64,000 bases of DNA, from positions 46,332-110,331 of the forward strand of contig NZ_BPFX01000012.1 of NCBI RefSeq assembly GCF_019655855.1. Reading direction: 5' to 3'. The notes under the pieces are model-generated. The model was given only the letters and a program-made list of their open reading frames with translations. It made no database searches and was not told the DNA's origin. Positions 22,095 to 38,096 of the stretch are shown here, piece by piece; within the stretch, counting starts at the first letter, position 1, and each line of letters starts with the position of its first letter. Source of the stretch: Pseudomonas paralcaligenes (GTDB lineage: Bacteria; Pseudomonadota; Gammaproteobacteria; Pseudomonadales; Pseudomonadaceae). The translations under genes were made by a program, and so were the position numbers.

Positions 22095-23441
22095 GTGTCG
22101 CTGATCGCTTCCGACCAGTTCCGCATCGTTGTCGGCCTCGGCAAGAGCGGCATGTCCTTGGTGCGCTTCCTCGCGCAGCAGGGCGTGCGCTTCGCCGTGG
22201 CCGACACGCGCGCGAACCCGCCGGAGCTGGCGACCCTGCAACGCGACTATCCTGAAGTGGAAGTGCGCTGTGGCGAACTGGACGTGGACTTCCTCTGCCG
22301 CGCCTCGGAGCTGTACGTGAGCCCCGGCCTGGCCCTGGCCACCCCGGCGCTGCGCGAAGCGGCCGAGCGCGGGGTGAAGATGTCCGGCGACATCGACCTG
22401 TTCACCCGCCATGCCAAGGCGCCGATCATCGCCATCACCGGCTCCAACGCCAAGAGCACCGTCACCACTCTGGTGGGCGAGATGGCGGCAGCGGCCGGGC
22501 GTCGCGTGGCCGTCGGCGGCAATATCGGCACCCCGGCGCTGGACCTGCTGGCCGACGACGTCGAGCTGTACGTGCTGGAGCTGTCCAGCTTCCAGCTGGA
22601 GACCACCGAGCGCCTGAATGCCGAAGTCGCCACCTGCCTGAACGTCAGCGAAGACCACATGGACCGCTACGCCGGCATGCAGCACTACCACCTGGCCAAG
22701 CACCGCATCTTCCGCGGCGCCCGGCAGGTGGTGGTCAACCGTGACGACGCCCTGTCGCGGCCGCTGATCGCCGACCAGGTGCCGTGCTGGTCGTTCGGCC
22801 TGGGCAAGCCCGACTTCAAGCGCTTCGGCCTGGTCGAAGAGAACGGCGAGAAGCAGCTGGCCTTCCAGTTCGAGACGCTGATGCCGACCGCCGAACTGAA
22901 GATCCGTGGCGCGCACAACCAGTCCAACGCGCTGGCGGCCCTGGCTCTCGGCCATGCCGTCGGCCTGCCGTTCGAGGCCATGCTCGACACCCTGCGCCGT
23001 TTCGCCGGCCTGCCGCACCGCTGCCAGTGGGTGCGCGAGCTGCGTGGCGTGGGCTACTACGACGACTCCAAGGCGACCAACGTCGGCGCCGCCCTGGCCG
23101 CCATCGAGGGCCTGGGCGCGGACATCGCCGGCAAGCTGGTGCTGATCGCCGGCGGCGATGGCAAGGGCGCCGACTTCTCCGCCCTGAAGACGCCGGTGGC
23201 CAGGTTCTGCCGCGCCGTGGTGCTGCTCGGCCGTGATGCCGAGCTGCTTGCCGCCGCCCTGGGCGACGCCGCGCCGCTGGTGCGGGTGGCGACCCTGGAC
23301 GAGGCCGTGCGCTGCAGCGCCGAGCTGGCCCAACCGGGCGACGCGGTGCTGCTGTCGCCGGCCTGCGCCAGCCTCGACATGTTCAAGAACTTCGAAGAGC
23401 GTGGACGCCTGTTCGTCCAGGCAGCGGAGGCACTGGCATGA
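22095..23441 (+). CDS. murD: UDP-MurNAc-L-Ala:D-glutamate ligase
   Basis: A 448-residue Mur ligase adding D-Glu. It has a Rossmann-like N-terminus (VVGLGKSGMSLVRFL), P-loop TGSNAKSTVTTLVGEM, ELSSFQLE, and GVGYYDDSKATNVGA. Note AKST where most Mur ligases have GKST or GKTT, which is normal for the pseudomonad enzyme as far as I recall. The start is GTG 22095. The stop overlaps ftsW (ATGA). Confidence 0.97.
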   Translation: MSLIASDQFRIVVGLGKSGMSLVRFLAQQGVRFAVADTRANPPELATLQRDYPEVEVRCGELDVDFLCRASELYVSPGLALATPALREAAERGVKMSGDIDLFTRHAKAPIIAITGSNAKSTVTTLVGEMAAAAGRRVAVGGNIGTPALDLLADDVELYVLELSSFQLETTERLNAEVATCLNVSEDHMDRYAGMQHYHLAKHRIFRGARQVVVNRDDALSRPLIADQVPCWSFGLGKPDFKRFGLVEENGEKQLAFQFETLMPTAELKIRGAHNQSNALAALALGHAVGLPFEAMLDTLRRFAGLPHRCQWVRELRGVGYYDDSKATNVGAALAAIEGLGADIAGKLVLIAGGDGKGADFSALKTPVARFCRAVVLLGRDAELLAAALGDAAPLVRVATLDEAVRCSAELAQPGDAVLLSPACASLDMFKNFEERGRLFVQAAEALA

Positions 23442-24661
23442 GCCTGCTCGCCCGACTGCTCGCCGCCCCGTCGCCGCTGCGCACCCGCCGCGGCATCGAC
23501 CTCGACTTCCCGCTGCTGGCCGGTTGCCTGGCCCTGCTCGGCCTGGGCCTGGTGATGATCACCTCGGCCAGTTCGGAAGTGGCCGCGGCCATGTCCGGCA
23601 ACCCGCTGTACCACATGATCCGTCACCTGATCTATCTCGGCCTGGGCATCTCCGCCGCGCTGCTCACCCTGCTGATTCCCATGGCCATGTGGCAGCGCTT
23701 CGGCGCCACTTTGCTGCTGGTCGCCTTCGTCCTGCTGATCCTGGTGCTGCTGCCGGGCATCGGCCGCGAAGTGAACGGCGCCAAGCGCTGGATCGGCTTC
23801 GGCATGTTCAACGTGCAGCCGTCCGAGCTGGCCAAGCTGTTCACCGTGGTGTTCATCGCCGGCTACCTGGTGCGCCGCCAGGAAGAGGTGCGCGAGAAGC
23901 TCTCCGGCTTCCTCAAGCCGATGCTGGTGCTGGCGCCCATGGCCGCCCTGCTGCTGGCCGAGCCGGACTTCGGCGCCACCGTGGTGCTGGTCGGCTCCTG
24001 CATCGCCATGCTGTTCCTCGGCGGCATCAACCTGGTGCGCTTCATCCCGCTGGCCGCCGCCGTGCTCGGCGCCGGGGTGCTGGTGATGACCGCGCAGAGC
24101 TACCGGATGGAGCGCCTGACCAACTTCGTCGATCCCTGGGCCGACCAGTTCGGCGCCGGCTACCAGCTGAGCCAGGCGCTGATCGCCTTCGGCCGTGGAG
24201 AGTGGTTCGGCGTGGGCCTGGGCAACAGCGTGCAGAAGCAGTTCTACCTGCCGGAGGCGCACACCGACTTCGTGTTCGCCGTGCTGGCCGAGGAACTGGG
24301 CATGGTCGGCGCTTTGGTCACCGTTGGCCTGTTCGTCTTCGTCGCCGTGCGCGCCCTGTACATCGGCCTGTGGGCGGAGAAGGCCAAGCAGCTGTTCTCG
24401 GCCTACGTCGCCTACGGCATCGCCATGCAGTGGATCGGCCAGGTGCTGATCAACATCGGCGTGAACGTCGGCCTGCTGCCGACCAAGGGCCTGACCCTGC
24501 CGTTCCTCAGCTACGGCGGCAGCTCGCTGATCATCTGCTGCGTCAGCCTGGCCATGCTCCTGCGCATCGAATGGGAACGGCGCACCTCGCTGGGCAGCGA
24601 GGAGGTCGAGTTCAGCGAAGCGGACTTCTTCGACAACGAGGAGGCCAAGCATGCGCGGTAA
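23438..24661 (+). CDS. ftsW: Septal peptidoglycan glycosyltransferase FtsW
   Basis: A 407-residue SEDS-family membrane polymerase with about ten helices that elongates glycan strands at the septum together with FtsI. Visible family segments are VNGAKRWIGFGMFNVQPSE, AEPDFGATVVL (catalytic-region Asp), YQLSQALIAFGRGEWFGVG, LPEAHTDFVFAVLAEELG and GLTLPFLSYGGSS. Its end overlaps murG by eleven bases. Confidence 0.98.
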   Translation: MSLLARLLAAPSPLRTRRGIDLDFPLLAGCLALLGLGLVMITSASSEVAAAMSGNPLYHMIRHLIYLGLGISAALLTLLIPMAMWQRFGATLLLVAFVLLILVLLPGIGREVNGAKRWIGFGMFNVQPSELAKLFTVVFIAGYLVRRQEEVREKLSGFLKPMLVLAPMAALLLAEPDFGATVVLVGSCIAMLFLGGINLVRFIPLAAAVLGAGVLVMTAQSYRMERLTNFVDPWADQFGAGYQLSQALIAFGRGEWFGVGLGNSVQKQFYLPEAHTDFVFAVLAEELGMVGALVTVGLFVFVAVRALYIGLWAEKAKQLFSAYVAYGIAMQWIGQVLINIGVNVGLLPTKGLTLPFLSYGGSSLIICCVSLAMLLRIEWERRTSLGSEEVEFSEADFFDNEEAKHAR

Positions 24662-25713
24662 CGTCCTGATCATGGCCGGCGGCACCGGCGGCCACGTGTT
24701 CCCGGCCCTGGCCTGCGCCCGCGAGTTCAAGGCACGCGGCTACAGCGTGCACTGGCTGGGCACGCCGCGCGGCATCGAGAACGAACTGGTGCCGGCCGCC
24801 GAGCTGCCGTTGCACCTGATCCAGGTCAGCGGCCTGCGCGGCAAGAGCAGGCTGTCCCTGCTCAAGGCGCCGTTCCAGCTGGTCCGCGCCCTGTTCCAGG
24901 CGCGCAAGGTGATGCGTGAGCTGCAGCCGGTCTGCGTGCTGGGCATGGGTGGCTACGTCACCGGCCCGGGCGGCCTGGCGGCCAGGCTCGACGGCGCGCC
25001 GCTGATCATCCAGGAGCAGAACGCCGTGGCCGGCACCGCCAACCGCAGCCTGGTGCCCTTCGCCCAGCGCGTGTGCGAAGGCTTCCCCAACACCTTCGGC
25101 GACAGCGCCAAGCGCCGTACCACCGGCAACCCGGTGCGCGAGGAGCTGTTCCTGGAAACCCCGCGCGACACCCTCGCGGGCCGCAAGCCGCGCCTGCTGG
25201 TGCTGGGCGGCAGCCTGGGCGCCGAGCCGTTGAACAAACTGCTGCCCGCGGCCCTGGCCAAAGTGCCGGCCGAGCTGCGCCCGCAGGTGTTCCACCAGGC
25301 CGGCAAGCAGCACGATCAAGTCACAGCGGAGCGTTATCGCGAAGTCGCGGTCGAAGCCGAGGTCGCGCCCTTCATCAAGGACATGGCCCGGGCCTATGCC
25401 TGGGCCGATCTGGTGATCTGCCGCGCCGGCGCGCTGACCGTCAGCGAGCTGGCCGCCGCTGGCCTGCCGTCGTTCCTCGTGCCGCTGCCGCACGCGATCG
25501 ACGACCACCAGACCCGCAATGCCGAATATCTGGCGAAGGAGGGCGCCGCCATCCTTCTGCCGCAACATGCAACCGACGCGGACAAGCTCGCCGCGCAGTT
25601 GACCGAGGTTCTGATGCACCCTGAAAAACTCGAGGCCATGGGCCGCACCGCGCGCAGCCTGGCCAGGCCGGACGCCACCCGCACGGTGGTCGACATCTGT
25701 CTGGAGGTGGCCC

Positions 25714-25721
<8 letters not shown>
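24651..25721 (+). CDS. murG: Lipid II synthase (MurG glycosyltransferase)
   Basis: A 356-residue GT28 peripheral membrane enzyme that adds GlcNAc to lipid I. The G-loops are [14 protein letters not shown] and [24 protein letters not shown] and [19 protein letters not shown] form the UDP-GlcNAc site. The start lies inside ftsW and the stop inside murC (eight-base overlap), so expression of the three is coupled. Confidence 0.98.
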
Positions 25722-28100
<2,379 letters not shown>

Positions 28101-28103
28101 GTC

Positions 28104-28976
28104 ATGGTCGCCACTCTCCGTCATCCGCAGCCCCTGGGGGGCGCCACCCGGCGCCAGCCCCCGGCTGCGCGCGGAGCGAGCCGGATGGTGGCCAGGGAAC
28201 CGCTGGCGGCGCGCCTGCCAAAGCCGGATTTCAGCGGCCTGGCGCGCGCCATCAAGCGCCTGGGCTGGCCGCTGATGCTGATCGCCCTCGGCCTGGGCAC
28301 CTACGAGGGCGCCCAGCGCCTGCTGCCCTACGCCGACCGGCCGATCGCCCGGGTCAGCGTGCAGGGCGAGCTGAGCTACATCAGCCAGCAGGCGGTGCAG
28401 GAGCGCATCGCGCCCTACGTCTCGGCCAGCTTCTTCACCATCGACCTGGCCAGCCTGCGCGCCGAGCTGGAGCACATGCCCTGGATCGCCCACGCGGAAG
28501 TGCGCCGGGTATGGCCGGACCAGGTCTCCATCACCCTGGAGGAGCAACTGCCGGTGGCCCGCTGGGGCGACGGCGCGCTGCTCAACAACCAGGGCGAGGC
28601 CTTCGCCCCGCGCGAGGCGGCCAATTACGAACACCTGCCGCTGCTGTCCGGGCCGAAGCGCGCCCAGCAGCAGGTGATGCAGCAGTACCAGGTGCTCAGC
28701 CAGCTGCTGCGGCCGATGGGCTTCACCATCAGCAGCCTGGAGCTGCGCGAGCACGGCAGCTGGTTCATCAGCAGTGCCCAGGGCGTGGAAATCCTCCTGG
28801 GCCGGGATCACCTGGTCGACAAGATGCGCCGGTTCGCCAGCATCCACGACAAGGTGCTCAAGCAGCAGATCGCGAATATCGCGCGCATCGACCTGCGCTA
28901 CGCCAACGGCCTGGCCGTGGCCTGGCGCGAGCCGGTGGCGCCGGCGGCGACCGAAACGACGGTCGCCGTCCAGTGA
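28104..28976 (+). CDS. ftsQ: Cell division protein FtsQ
   Basis: A 290-residue bitopic protein: basic, Pro-rich cytoplasmic tail (1-50), one transmembrane helix (about 53-70), then a POTRA domain ([23 protein letters not shown]) and a beta domain that docks FtsB/FtsL. The tail is long and may start further in, at the internal ATG of [19 protein letters not shown]. ftsA follows after 22 bases. Confidence 0.96.
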   Translation: MVATLRHPQPLGGATRRQPPAARGASRMVAREPLAARLPKPDFSGLARAIKRLGWPLMLIALGLGTYEGAQRLLPYADRPIARVSVQGELSYISQQAVQERIAPYVSASFFTIDLASLRAELEHMPWIAHAEVRRVWPDQVSITLEEQLPVARWGDGALLNNQGEAFAPREAANYEHLPLLSGPKRAQQQVMQQYQVLSQLLRPMGFTISSLELREHGSWFISSAQGVEILLGRDHLVDKMRRFASIHDKVLKQQIANIARIDLRYANGLAVAWREPVAPAATETTVAVQ

Positions 28977-28998
28977 ATCGAGGAGAACAGTAGAGACC

Positions 28999-30243
28999 AT
29001 GGCAAGCGTGCAGAGCGGCAAGATGATCGTCGGCCTGGATATCGGCACCGCCAAGGTGGTGGCGCTGGTGGGCGAGGTGACCGCCGATGGCGAGCTGGAG
29101 ATCGTCGGGATCGGCACCAGCCCGTCGCGCGGCCTGAAGAAGGGCGTGGTGGTGAACATCGAGTCCACCGTGCAGTCGATCCAGCGTGCCATCGAGGAGG
29201 CGCAGCTGATGGCCGGCTGCCGCATCCACTCGGCCTTCGTCGGCATCGCCGGCAACCACATCCGCAGCCTGAACAGCCACGGCATCGTCGCCATCCGCGA
29301 CCGCGAAGTGAGCCCGGCCGACCTGGAGCGCGTGCTCGACGCCGCCCAGGCGGTGGCCATCCCGGCCGACCAGCGGGTACTGCACACCCTGGCCCAGGAC
29401 TACGTGATCGACAACCAGGAGGGCGTGCGCGAGCCGCTGGGCATGTCCGGCGTGCGCTTGGAGGCCAAGGTGCACGTGGTCACCTGCGCCACCAACGCCG
29501 CGCAGAACATCGAGAAATGTGTGCGCCGCTGCGGCCTGGAGGTGGACGACATCATCCTGGAGCAGCTGGCTTCCGCCTACTCGGTGCTGACCGAGGACGA
29601 GAAGGAGCTGGGCGTGTGCCTGGTCGACATCGGTGGCGGCACCACCGACATCGCCATCTTCACGGAAGGTGCGATCCGTCACACGGCGGTGATTCCGATC
29701 GCCGGCGACCAGGTCACCAATGATATTGCAATGGCATTACGCACCCCGACCCAGTATGCCGAGGAAATCAAGATTCGATATGCTTGCGCCCTAGCCAAAC
29801 TGGCCGGTCCCGGGGAAACCATCAAGGTTCCCAGCGTGGGCGACCGGCCACCGCGGGAGCTGTCCCGCCAGGCGCTGGCCGAGGTCGTGGAGCCCCGTTA
29901 CGACGAGCTGTTCACGTTGATCCAGGCCGAGCTGCGGCGCAGCGGCTACGAGGACATGATCCCGGCCGGGATCGTCCTCACCGGCGGCACCTCCAAGATG
30001 GAAGGCGCCGTCGAACTGGCCGAAGAGATCTTTCACATGCCGGTGCGGCTGGGCGTGCCCCACAGCGTCAAGGGACTGACCGACGTCGTGCGTAATCCGA
30101 TCTATTCCACGGGCGTGGGCCTGCTGATGTATGGGCTGCGCAAGCAGTCCGACGGCTACCACGCGCCTGGAATTCAATATGGCGATGAGCCCCGAACACC
30201 GGTACTGGAACGGCTGAAACGCTGGGTCCAGGGCAATTTCTGA
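28999..30243 (+). CDS. ftsA: Cell division protein FtsA
   Basis: A 414-residue actin-like ATPase that tethers FtsZ to the membrane. Nucleotide motifs are VGLDIGTAKVVALVGEV, CLVDIGGGTTDIAIF and IVLTGGTSKMEGAVELAEE. A C-terminal amphipathic helix (VLERLKRWVQGNF) is the membrane anchor. ATG 28999 matches the conserved N-terminus; the frame is open further upstream inside ftsQ but this is not coding. Confidence 0.98.
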   Translation: MASVQSGKMIVGLDIGTAKVVALVGEVTADGELEIVGIGTSPSRGLKKGVVVNIESTVQSIQRAIEEAQLMAGCRIHSAFVGIAGNHIRSLNSHGIVAIRDREVSPADLERVLDAAQAVAIPADQRVLHTLAQDYVIDNQEGVREPLGMSGVRLEAKVHVVTCATNAAQNIEKCVRRCGLEVDDIILEQLASAYSVLTEDEKELGVCLVDIGGGTTDIAIFTEGAIRHTAVIPIAGDQVTNDIAMALRTPTQYAEEIKIRYACALAKLAGPGETIKVPSVGDRPPRELSRQALAEVVEPRYDELFTLIQAELRRSGYEDMIPAGIVLTGGTSKMEGAVELAEEIFHMPVRLGVPHSVKGLTDVVRNPIYSTGVGLLMYGLRKQSDGYHAPGIQYGDEPRTPVLERLKRWVQGNF

Positions 30244-30296
30244 TGTGAAACCCGCGGTAGCTGTAGGCGATAACTAAAAAAGGAAGGAGAGGGGAA

Positions 30297-31493
30297 ATGT
30301 TCGAACTGGTAGATAACGTCCCGCAAAGTGCAGTCATCAAGGTGATCGGCGTGGGTGGCGGCGGTGGCAACGCCGTGAACCACATGATCAAGAACAACAT
30401 CGAAGGCGTGGAATTCATCTGCGCCAACACCGACGCGCAGGCACTGAAGAACATCGGCGCGCGCACCGTGCTGCAGCTCGGCCCGGGCGTGACCAAGGGC
30501 CTGGGCGCCGGTACCAACCCGGAAATCGGCCGCCAGGCCGCCATGGAAGACCGCGAGCGCATCGCCGAGGTGCTGAACGGCGCCGACATGGTCTTCATCA
30601 CCACCGGCATGGGTGGCGGCACCGGTACCGGTGCGGCGCCGATCATCGCCGAAGTGGCGAAGGAAATGGGCATCCTCACCGTTGCCGTGGTGACCCGCCC
30701 GTTCCCGTTCGAGGGCCGCAAGCGCATGCAGGTCGCCGACGACGGCATCCGTGCCCTGTCCGAGTGCGTCGACTCGCTGATCACCATCCCCAACGAGAAG
30801 CTGCTGACCATCCTCGGCAAGGACGCCAGCCTGCTGTCCGCCTTCGCCAAGGCCGATGACGTGCTGTCCGGCGCCGTGCGTGGCATCTCCGACATCATGC
30901 AGCGTCCGGGCCTGATGAACGTCGACTTCGCCGACGTGAAGACCGTGATGGGCGAAATGGGCATGGCGATGATGGGTACCGGCTGCGCCAGCGGTCCGAA
31001 TCGTGCCCGCGAGGCTACCGAGGCGGCCATCCGCAACCCGCTGCTGGAAGACGTCAACCTGCAGGGCGCGCGCGGCATCCTGGTCAACATCACCGCCGGC
31101 TTGGACCTGTCGCTGGGCGAGTACGCCGCCGTAGGCGAGATCATCGAGGCCTTCGCCTCCGAGGCGGCCACCGTCAAGGTGGGCGCGGTGATCGACGCCG
31201 ACATGCGCGACGAGCTGCACGTGACCGTGGTCGCCACCGGCCTGGGCGCGCGCATCGAGAAGCCGGTCAAGGTGATCGACAACACCGTGCCGACCGCCGT
31301 GGCCACGCCGTCCACCACTGTCAGCGCCGCGCCGCGCGCCGCCGAGCAGCCGGCCGTCAACTACAAGGACTACGAGCGCCCGACCGTTCAGCGCCAGAGC
31401 CTCGCCGGCAGTGCCGCCGCAGCCAAGCTGAACACCCAGGACGACCTGGATTATCTGGATATCCCGGCCTTCCTGCGTCGTCAGGCTGATTGA
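30297..31493 (+). CDS. ftsZ: Cell division protein FtsZ
   Basis: A 398-residue tubulin-like GTPase that forms the Z-ring. The signature GMGGGTGTGAAP and the N-terminal IKVIGVGGGGGNAVNHM bind GTP. A flexible linker of about 60 residues precedes the conserved tail LDIPAFLRRQAD, which binds FtsA and ZipA. It has an unusually strong Shine-Dalgarno stretch (AAGGAGAGG), fitting its high expression. The 53-base gap from ftsA is one of the larger ones in the cluster. Confidence 0.99.
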   Translation: MFELVDNVPQSAVIKVIGVGGGGGNAVNHMIKNNIEGVEFICANTDAQALKNIGARTVLQLGPGVTKGLGAGTNPEIGRQAAMEDRERIAEVLNGADMVFITTGMGGGTGTGAAPIIAEVAKEMGILTVAVVTRPFPFEGRKRMQVADDGIRALSECVDSLITIPNEKLLTILGKDASLLSAFAKADDVLSGAVRGISDIMQRPGLMNVDFADVKTVMGEMGMAMMGTGCASGPNRAREATEAAIRNPLLEDVNLQGARGILVNITAGLDLSLGEYAAVGEIIEAFASEAATVKVGAVIDADMRDELHVTVVATGLGARIEKPVKVIDNTVPTAVATPSTTVSAAPRAAEQPAVNYKDYERPTVQRQSLAGSAAAAKLNTQDDLDYLDIPAFLRRQAD

Positions 31494-31510
31494 GGCAATT
31501 TATCAGGAGT

Positions 31511-32511
<1,001 letters not shown>

Positions 32512-32537
32512 GCAATAACCCTTCCTTCTGTTGTATT

Positions 32538-32566
32538 CAGGCCACCCTCGGGTGGCCTGTTTTTTT
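32538..32566 (+). terminator. Terminator at the end of the dcw cluster
   Basis: CAGGCCACCC and GGGTGGCCTG form a 10-bp stem with a two-base loop, followed by seven T. It lacks a T-run on the other strand, so it serves lpxC and not dciA. Confidence 0.92.
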
Positions 32567-32574
32567 CTGCCTAT

Positions 32575-33027
32575 CTATTCGCGTCGGGCATTGCGTGCCA
32601 GGCGCTCCAGGGCGGCGCGCAGCTTCGGGTCGTCGATGCCTTCGGCGGCGCTGCACAGGCTGTCGGCGGCAGCCTCCGACAGCTCGACCCGGTTCGCCTC
32701 ATAAGCCACCTGGCCGCTGGGTGGGCGTACCTTGATCTGGATCTTCTCCAGCCCGGCGAACTCCGGCAGTACCTGCAGCAGGCGCTGCAGGCGACGCTGC
32801 TGGTAGTGCAGCCGGGTTGCCCAGTGACCGTTGCTGGTCACCAGCAGCAGGCGGCCCTCGCTCCAGCTCGCCACCTGGCAGTGCTCGCGGGCGGCCGGCT
32901 CCAGCTGCGCCTCCACCAGCGCCTGCAGTCTGCCCAGGCGCTGTGCCGCGCTGAACAGCGCCCGCAGGGGCTTGTGCTCGCGCAGCAAGGCGTTCGGGGT
33001 CTTGGCGAAGGGGGGGCGGAAGCTCAT
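32575..33027 (-). CDS. dciA: DciA-type protein (DUF721), predicted DnaB helicase loader
   Basis: A 150-residue protein with the DUF721 domain at about residues 15-100 ([21 protein letters not shown], then [25 protein letters not shown], the RNA-binding-like KH fold). DciA is the ancestral loader of replicative helicase in bacteria that lack dnaC. The frame is open far upstream, but ATG 33027 gives the family N-terminus. It is divergent from secA, as is usual in pseudomonads. Confidence 0.88.
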   Translation of the reverse strand: MSFRPPFAKTPNALLREHKPLRALFSAAQRLGRLQALVEAQLEPAAREHCQVASWSEGRLLLVTSNGHWATRLHYQQRRLQRLLQVLPEFAGLEKIQIKVRPPSGQVAYEANRVELSEAAADSLCSAAEGIDDPKLRAALERLARNARRE

Positions 33028-33185
33028 GGGAAAGGATTCGTGCGGCTGTGCGCAGCATGTTAGCAAAGGGGCTTGCAGCTGTCGGCGGTCGTCCCCATAT
33101 AGGGGCGAGCGGTCTGTGGATGCGTGTGTCAGGCACATCCGGCCGGTACGCGGGAGTTCGCCCTTTTCTCGCCTACGTTTCCGAG

Positions 33186-33191
33186 TAGAAT
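33186..33191 (+). promoter_or_regulatory. Candidate -10 box of secA
   Basis: TAGAAT lies 83 bases before the secA ATG in the divergent gap with dciA. The -35 at 17 bases (CTTTTC) is poor. Confidence 0.35.
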
Positions 33192-33274
33192 GCCCCCTTT
33201 GCATGCAGCCGAGTGGCTGCCGGGCTGGCCTTCTGCGCTGCCCCCCATCCCCCAGAGTGGAAGAATCTGCCGAT

Positions 33275-36016
<2,742 letters not shown>

Positions 36017-36042
36017 CCCGCTTCCGGCCTGCTATAGAGACG

Positions 36043-36077
36043 ACGCCGCGACCGGTCCTGCCGCTCGCGGCGTTTTT
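36043..36077 (+). terminator. Terminator of secA
   Basis: ACGCCGCGA (36043-36051) pairs with TCGCGGCGT (36065-36073) across a 13-base loop, followed by a T-run. The long loop makes it weaker than the other terminators here. Confidence 0.7.
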
Positions 36078-36114
36078 CCAATCTTCGCTTCACTGCCCAA
36101 CAAGGAGCGTTCCC

Positions 36115-37332
36115 ATGGCCGTCGGTCTTGGTCCCCTGTCCAAGCTGCACCCTGTTCCCGGTTTCGAACTCGGCATCGCTTCCGCCGGCATCAAGCGCCC
36201 GGGGCGCAAGGATGTGGTGGTGATGCGCTGCGCCGAGGGCTCGCGCATCGCTGGTGTGACCACCACCAACGCCTTTTGCGCGGCTCCGGTGGTCGTCACC
36301 CGCGAGCGCGTGACCGGCGACGTGCGCTACCTGCTGACCAACACCGGCAACGCCAACGCCGGCACCGGCCCGGATGGCCTGGCCAACGCCCGCCGCACCT
36401 GCGCCGCCCTGGCCGCGCTGACCGGCGTGGCCGAGACGGCCGTGCTGCCGTTCTCCACCGGGGTGATCGGCGAGCCGCTGCCCGTCGAGAAGATCGAGGG
36501 TGCCCTGCAGGCCGCGCTGGACGACCTCGACGAAGACCATTGGGCCGAAGCCGCCACCGGCATCATGACCACCGACACCCTGCCCAAGGGCGCCAGCCGC
36601 CAGTTCCAGCACGACGGCGTGACCGTCACCGTGACCGGCATCAGCAAGGGCGCCGGCATGATCCGGCCGAACATGGCGACCATGCTCGGCTACATCGCCA
36701 CTGACGCCAAGGTGGCGCGTGGCGTGCTGCAGGACCTGGTGCGCGACGCCGCCAACAAGTCGTTCAACCGCATCACCATCGACGGCGATACCTCGACCAA
36801 CGACTGCTGCATGCTGATCGCCACCGGCCAGGCTGCCCTGCCGGAGATCACCGGGGCTTCCGGTGAGCTGTTCGCCAAGCTGCGCCAGGCGGTATTCGAG
36901 GTGTTCATGGAAGTGGCCCAGGCCATCGTTCGCGACGGCGAGGGTGCCACCAAGTTCGTCACCGTCCAGGTCAACGGCGGCGGTACCCACCAGGAGTGCC
37001 TGGACGTGGCCTACGCCGTGGCCCACTCGCCGCTGATCAAGACCGCGCTGTTCGCCTCCGACCCCAACTGGGGCCGCATCCTCGCCGCCGTCGGCTACGC
37101 CGGCGTGCCGAACCTGGACGTCAGCAGGATCGACGTGTTCCTCGGCGAAGTCTGCATCGCCAGCAAGGGCGCCCGCGCCGCCAGCTACACCGAGGCCCAG
37201 GGCGCGGCGGTGATGGCCCGCGAGGAGATCACCATCCGCATCGAACTGGGTCGCGGCGGCTGCAGCGAAACCATCTGGACCACCGATCTGTCCCACGACT
37301 ACGTGAAGATCAACGCCGAATACCGCACTTAA
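36115..37332 (+). CDS. argJ: Bifunctional ornithine acetyltransferase / N-acetylglutamate synthase
   Basis: A 405-residue arginine-pathway enzyme that recycles the acetyl group from N-acetylornithine to glutamate. It self-cleaves at the conserved Ala-Thr in [15 protein letters not shown]; the new N-terminal Thr is the nucleophile. Other motifs are [21 protein letters not shown] and [13 protein letters not shown]. An AAGGAG lies nine bases before the ATG. Confidence 0.98.
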   Translation: MAVGLGPLSKLHPVPGFELGIASAGIKRPGRKDVVVMRCAEGSRIAGVTTTNAFCAAPVVVTRERVTGDVRYLLTNTGNANAGTGPDGLANARRTCAALAALTGVAETAVLPFSTGVIGEPLPVEKIEGALQAALDDLDEDHWAEAATGIMTTDTLPKGASRQFQHDGVTVTVTGISKGAGMIRPNMATMLGYIATDAKVARGVLQDLVRDAANKSFNRITIDGDTSTNDCCMLIATGQAALPEITGASGELFAKLRQAVFEVFMEVAQAIVRDGEGATKFVTVQVNGGGTHQECLDVAYAVAHSPLIKTALFASDPNWGRILAAVGYAGVPNLDVSRIDVFLGEVCIASKGARAASYTEAQGAAVMAREEITIRIELGRGGCSETIWTTDLSHDYVKINAEYRT

Positions 37333-37339
37333 GCGGGTC

Positions 37340-37435
37340 CCCCTCTCCCCTTGGGAGAGGGGCCAGGGGTGAGGGGCTTCCAGACGGTTCGTGGCTGCCA
37401 ATGGCTCCCTCATCCCCGGCCCTCTCCCAGAGGGT
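37340..37435. repeat. Imperfect inverted repeat element of about 95 bp
   Basis: CCCCTCTCCC / GGGAGAGGGG (37340-37362) forms a perfect inner hairpin. The segment 37353-37375 is also an imperfect complement of 37407-37428 (CCCTCATCCCCGGCCCTC...). This purine/pyrimidine-biased pattern is a common dispersed intergenic repeat in proteobacteria. It fills the gap between argJ and the glutathione S-transferase. Confidence 0.55.
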
Positions 37436-37463
37436 GTCAAAGCAACGCCACAAGGAGACTGCC

Positions 37464-38096
37464 ATGCCCCTCAAACTGGTGATCGGCGACAAGAACTATT
37501 CCTCCTGGTCGCTGCGCGGGGCGCTGGCCCTGGACCTGACCGGCGCGCCCTACGAAGAGATCGCGGTGCGCCTGTTCCAGCCGAACAGCCGCAGCCAGCT
37601 GCTGGCCCATTCGCCGGCCGGCAAGGTGCCGGTGCTGCTGACCGAGGAAGGGCCGGTGTGGGATTCGCTGGCCATCGCCGAATATCTCGCCGAGCGCTTC
37701 CCCGAGGCGCACCTGTGGCCGCGCGGCCAGTACGCCCGCGCCCTGGCGCGCAGCGTCTGCGCGGAGATGCACAGCGGCTTCGTCGCCCTGCGCAGCCACA
37801 TGTCCATGGACCTGGCGCGCGACCAGGCGCTGGCCGGGATTCCCGCCGAGGCCCAGGCCGATATCGACCGGGTGAGCCGCCTGTGGGCCGACTGCCGCCA
37901 GCGCTTTGGTCAGGACGGCCCCTTCCTGTTCGGCCACGCCAGCATCGCCGACGCCTTCTTCGCCCCAGTGGCGGCGCGCCTGCGCAGCTACCGGGTGGCA
38001 CTGCCGGACGAGGCCGCCGCCTACGTCGAGACCATCTATCAGTGGCCGGCCTTCCAGCGCTGGTACCAGGCCGCGTTGCAGGAGGTCGGTGCGTGA
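37464..38096 (+). CDS. Glutathione S-transferase family protein
   Basis: A 210-residue soluble protein with the N-terminal thioredoxin-like GSH site (LVIGDKNYSSWSLRGALAL; candidate catalytic Ser in YSSWS), cis-Pro loop AGKVPVLL and the Glu-Ser-like pair VWDSLAIAEYLAERFP. The helical C-terminal half ends FLFGHASIADAFFAPV with the N-capping box. Substrate unknown; detoxification is likely. The mutT fusion gene starts inside its stop (GTGA). Confidence 0.92.
   Translation: MPLKLVIGDKNYSSWSLRGALALDLTGAPYEEIAVRLFQPNSRSQLLAHSPAGKVPVLLTEEGPVWDSLAIAEYLAERFPEAHLWPRGQYARALARSVCAEMHSGFVALRSHMSMDLARDQALAGIPAEAQADIDRVSRLWADCRQRFGQDGPFLFGHASIADAFFAPVAARLRSYRVALPDEAAAYVETIYQWPAFQRWYQAALQEVGA

Noticed and set aside
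21000..23333. 777-residue minus-strand frame opposite mraY and murD
   Set aside because: It is a shadow of two confidently assigned genes, with composition typical of antisense translation.
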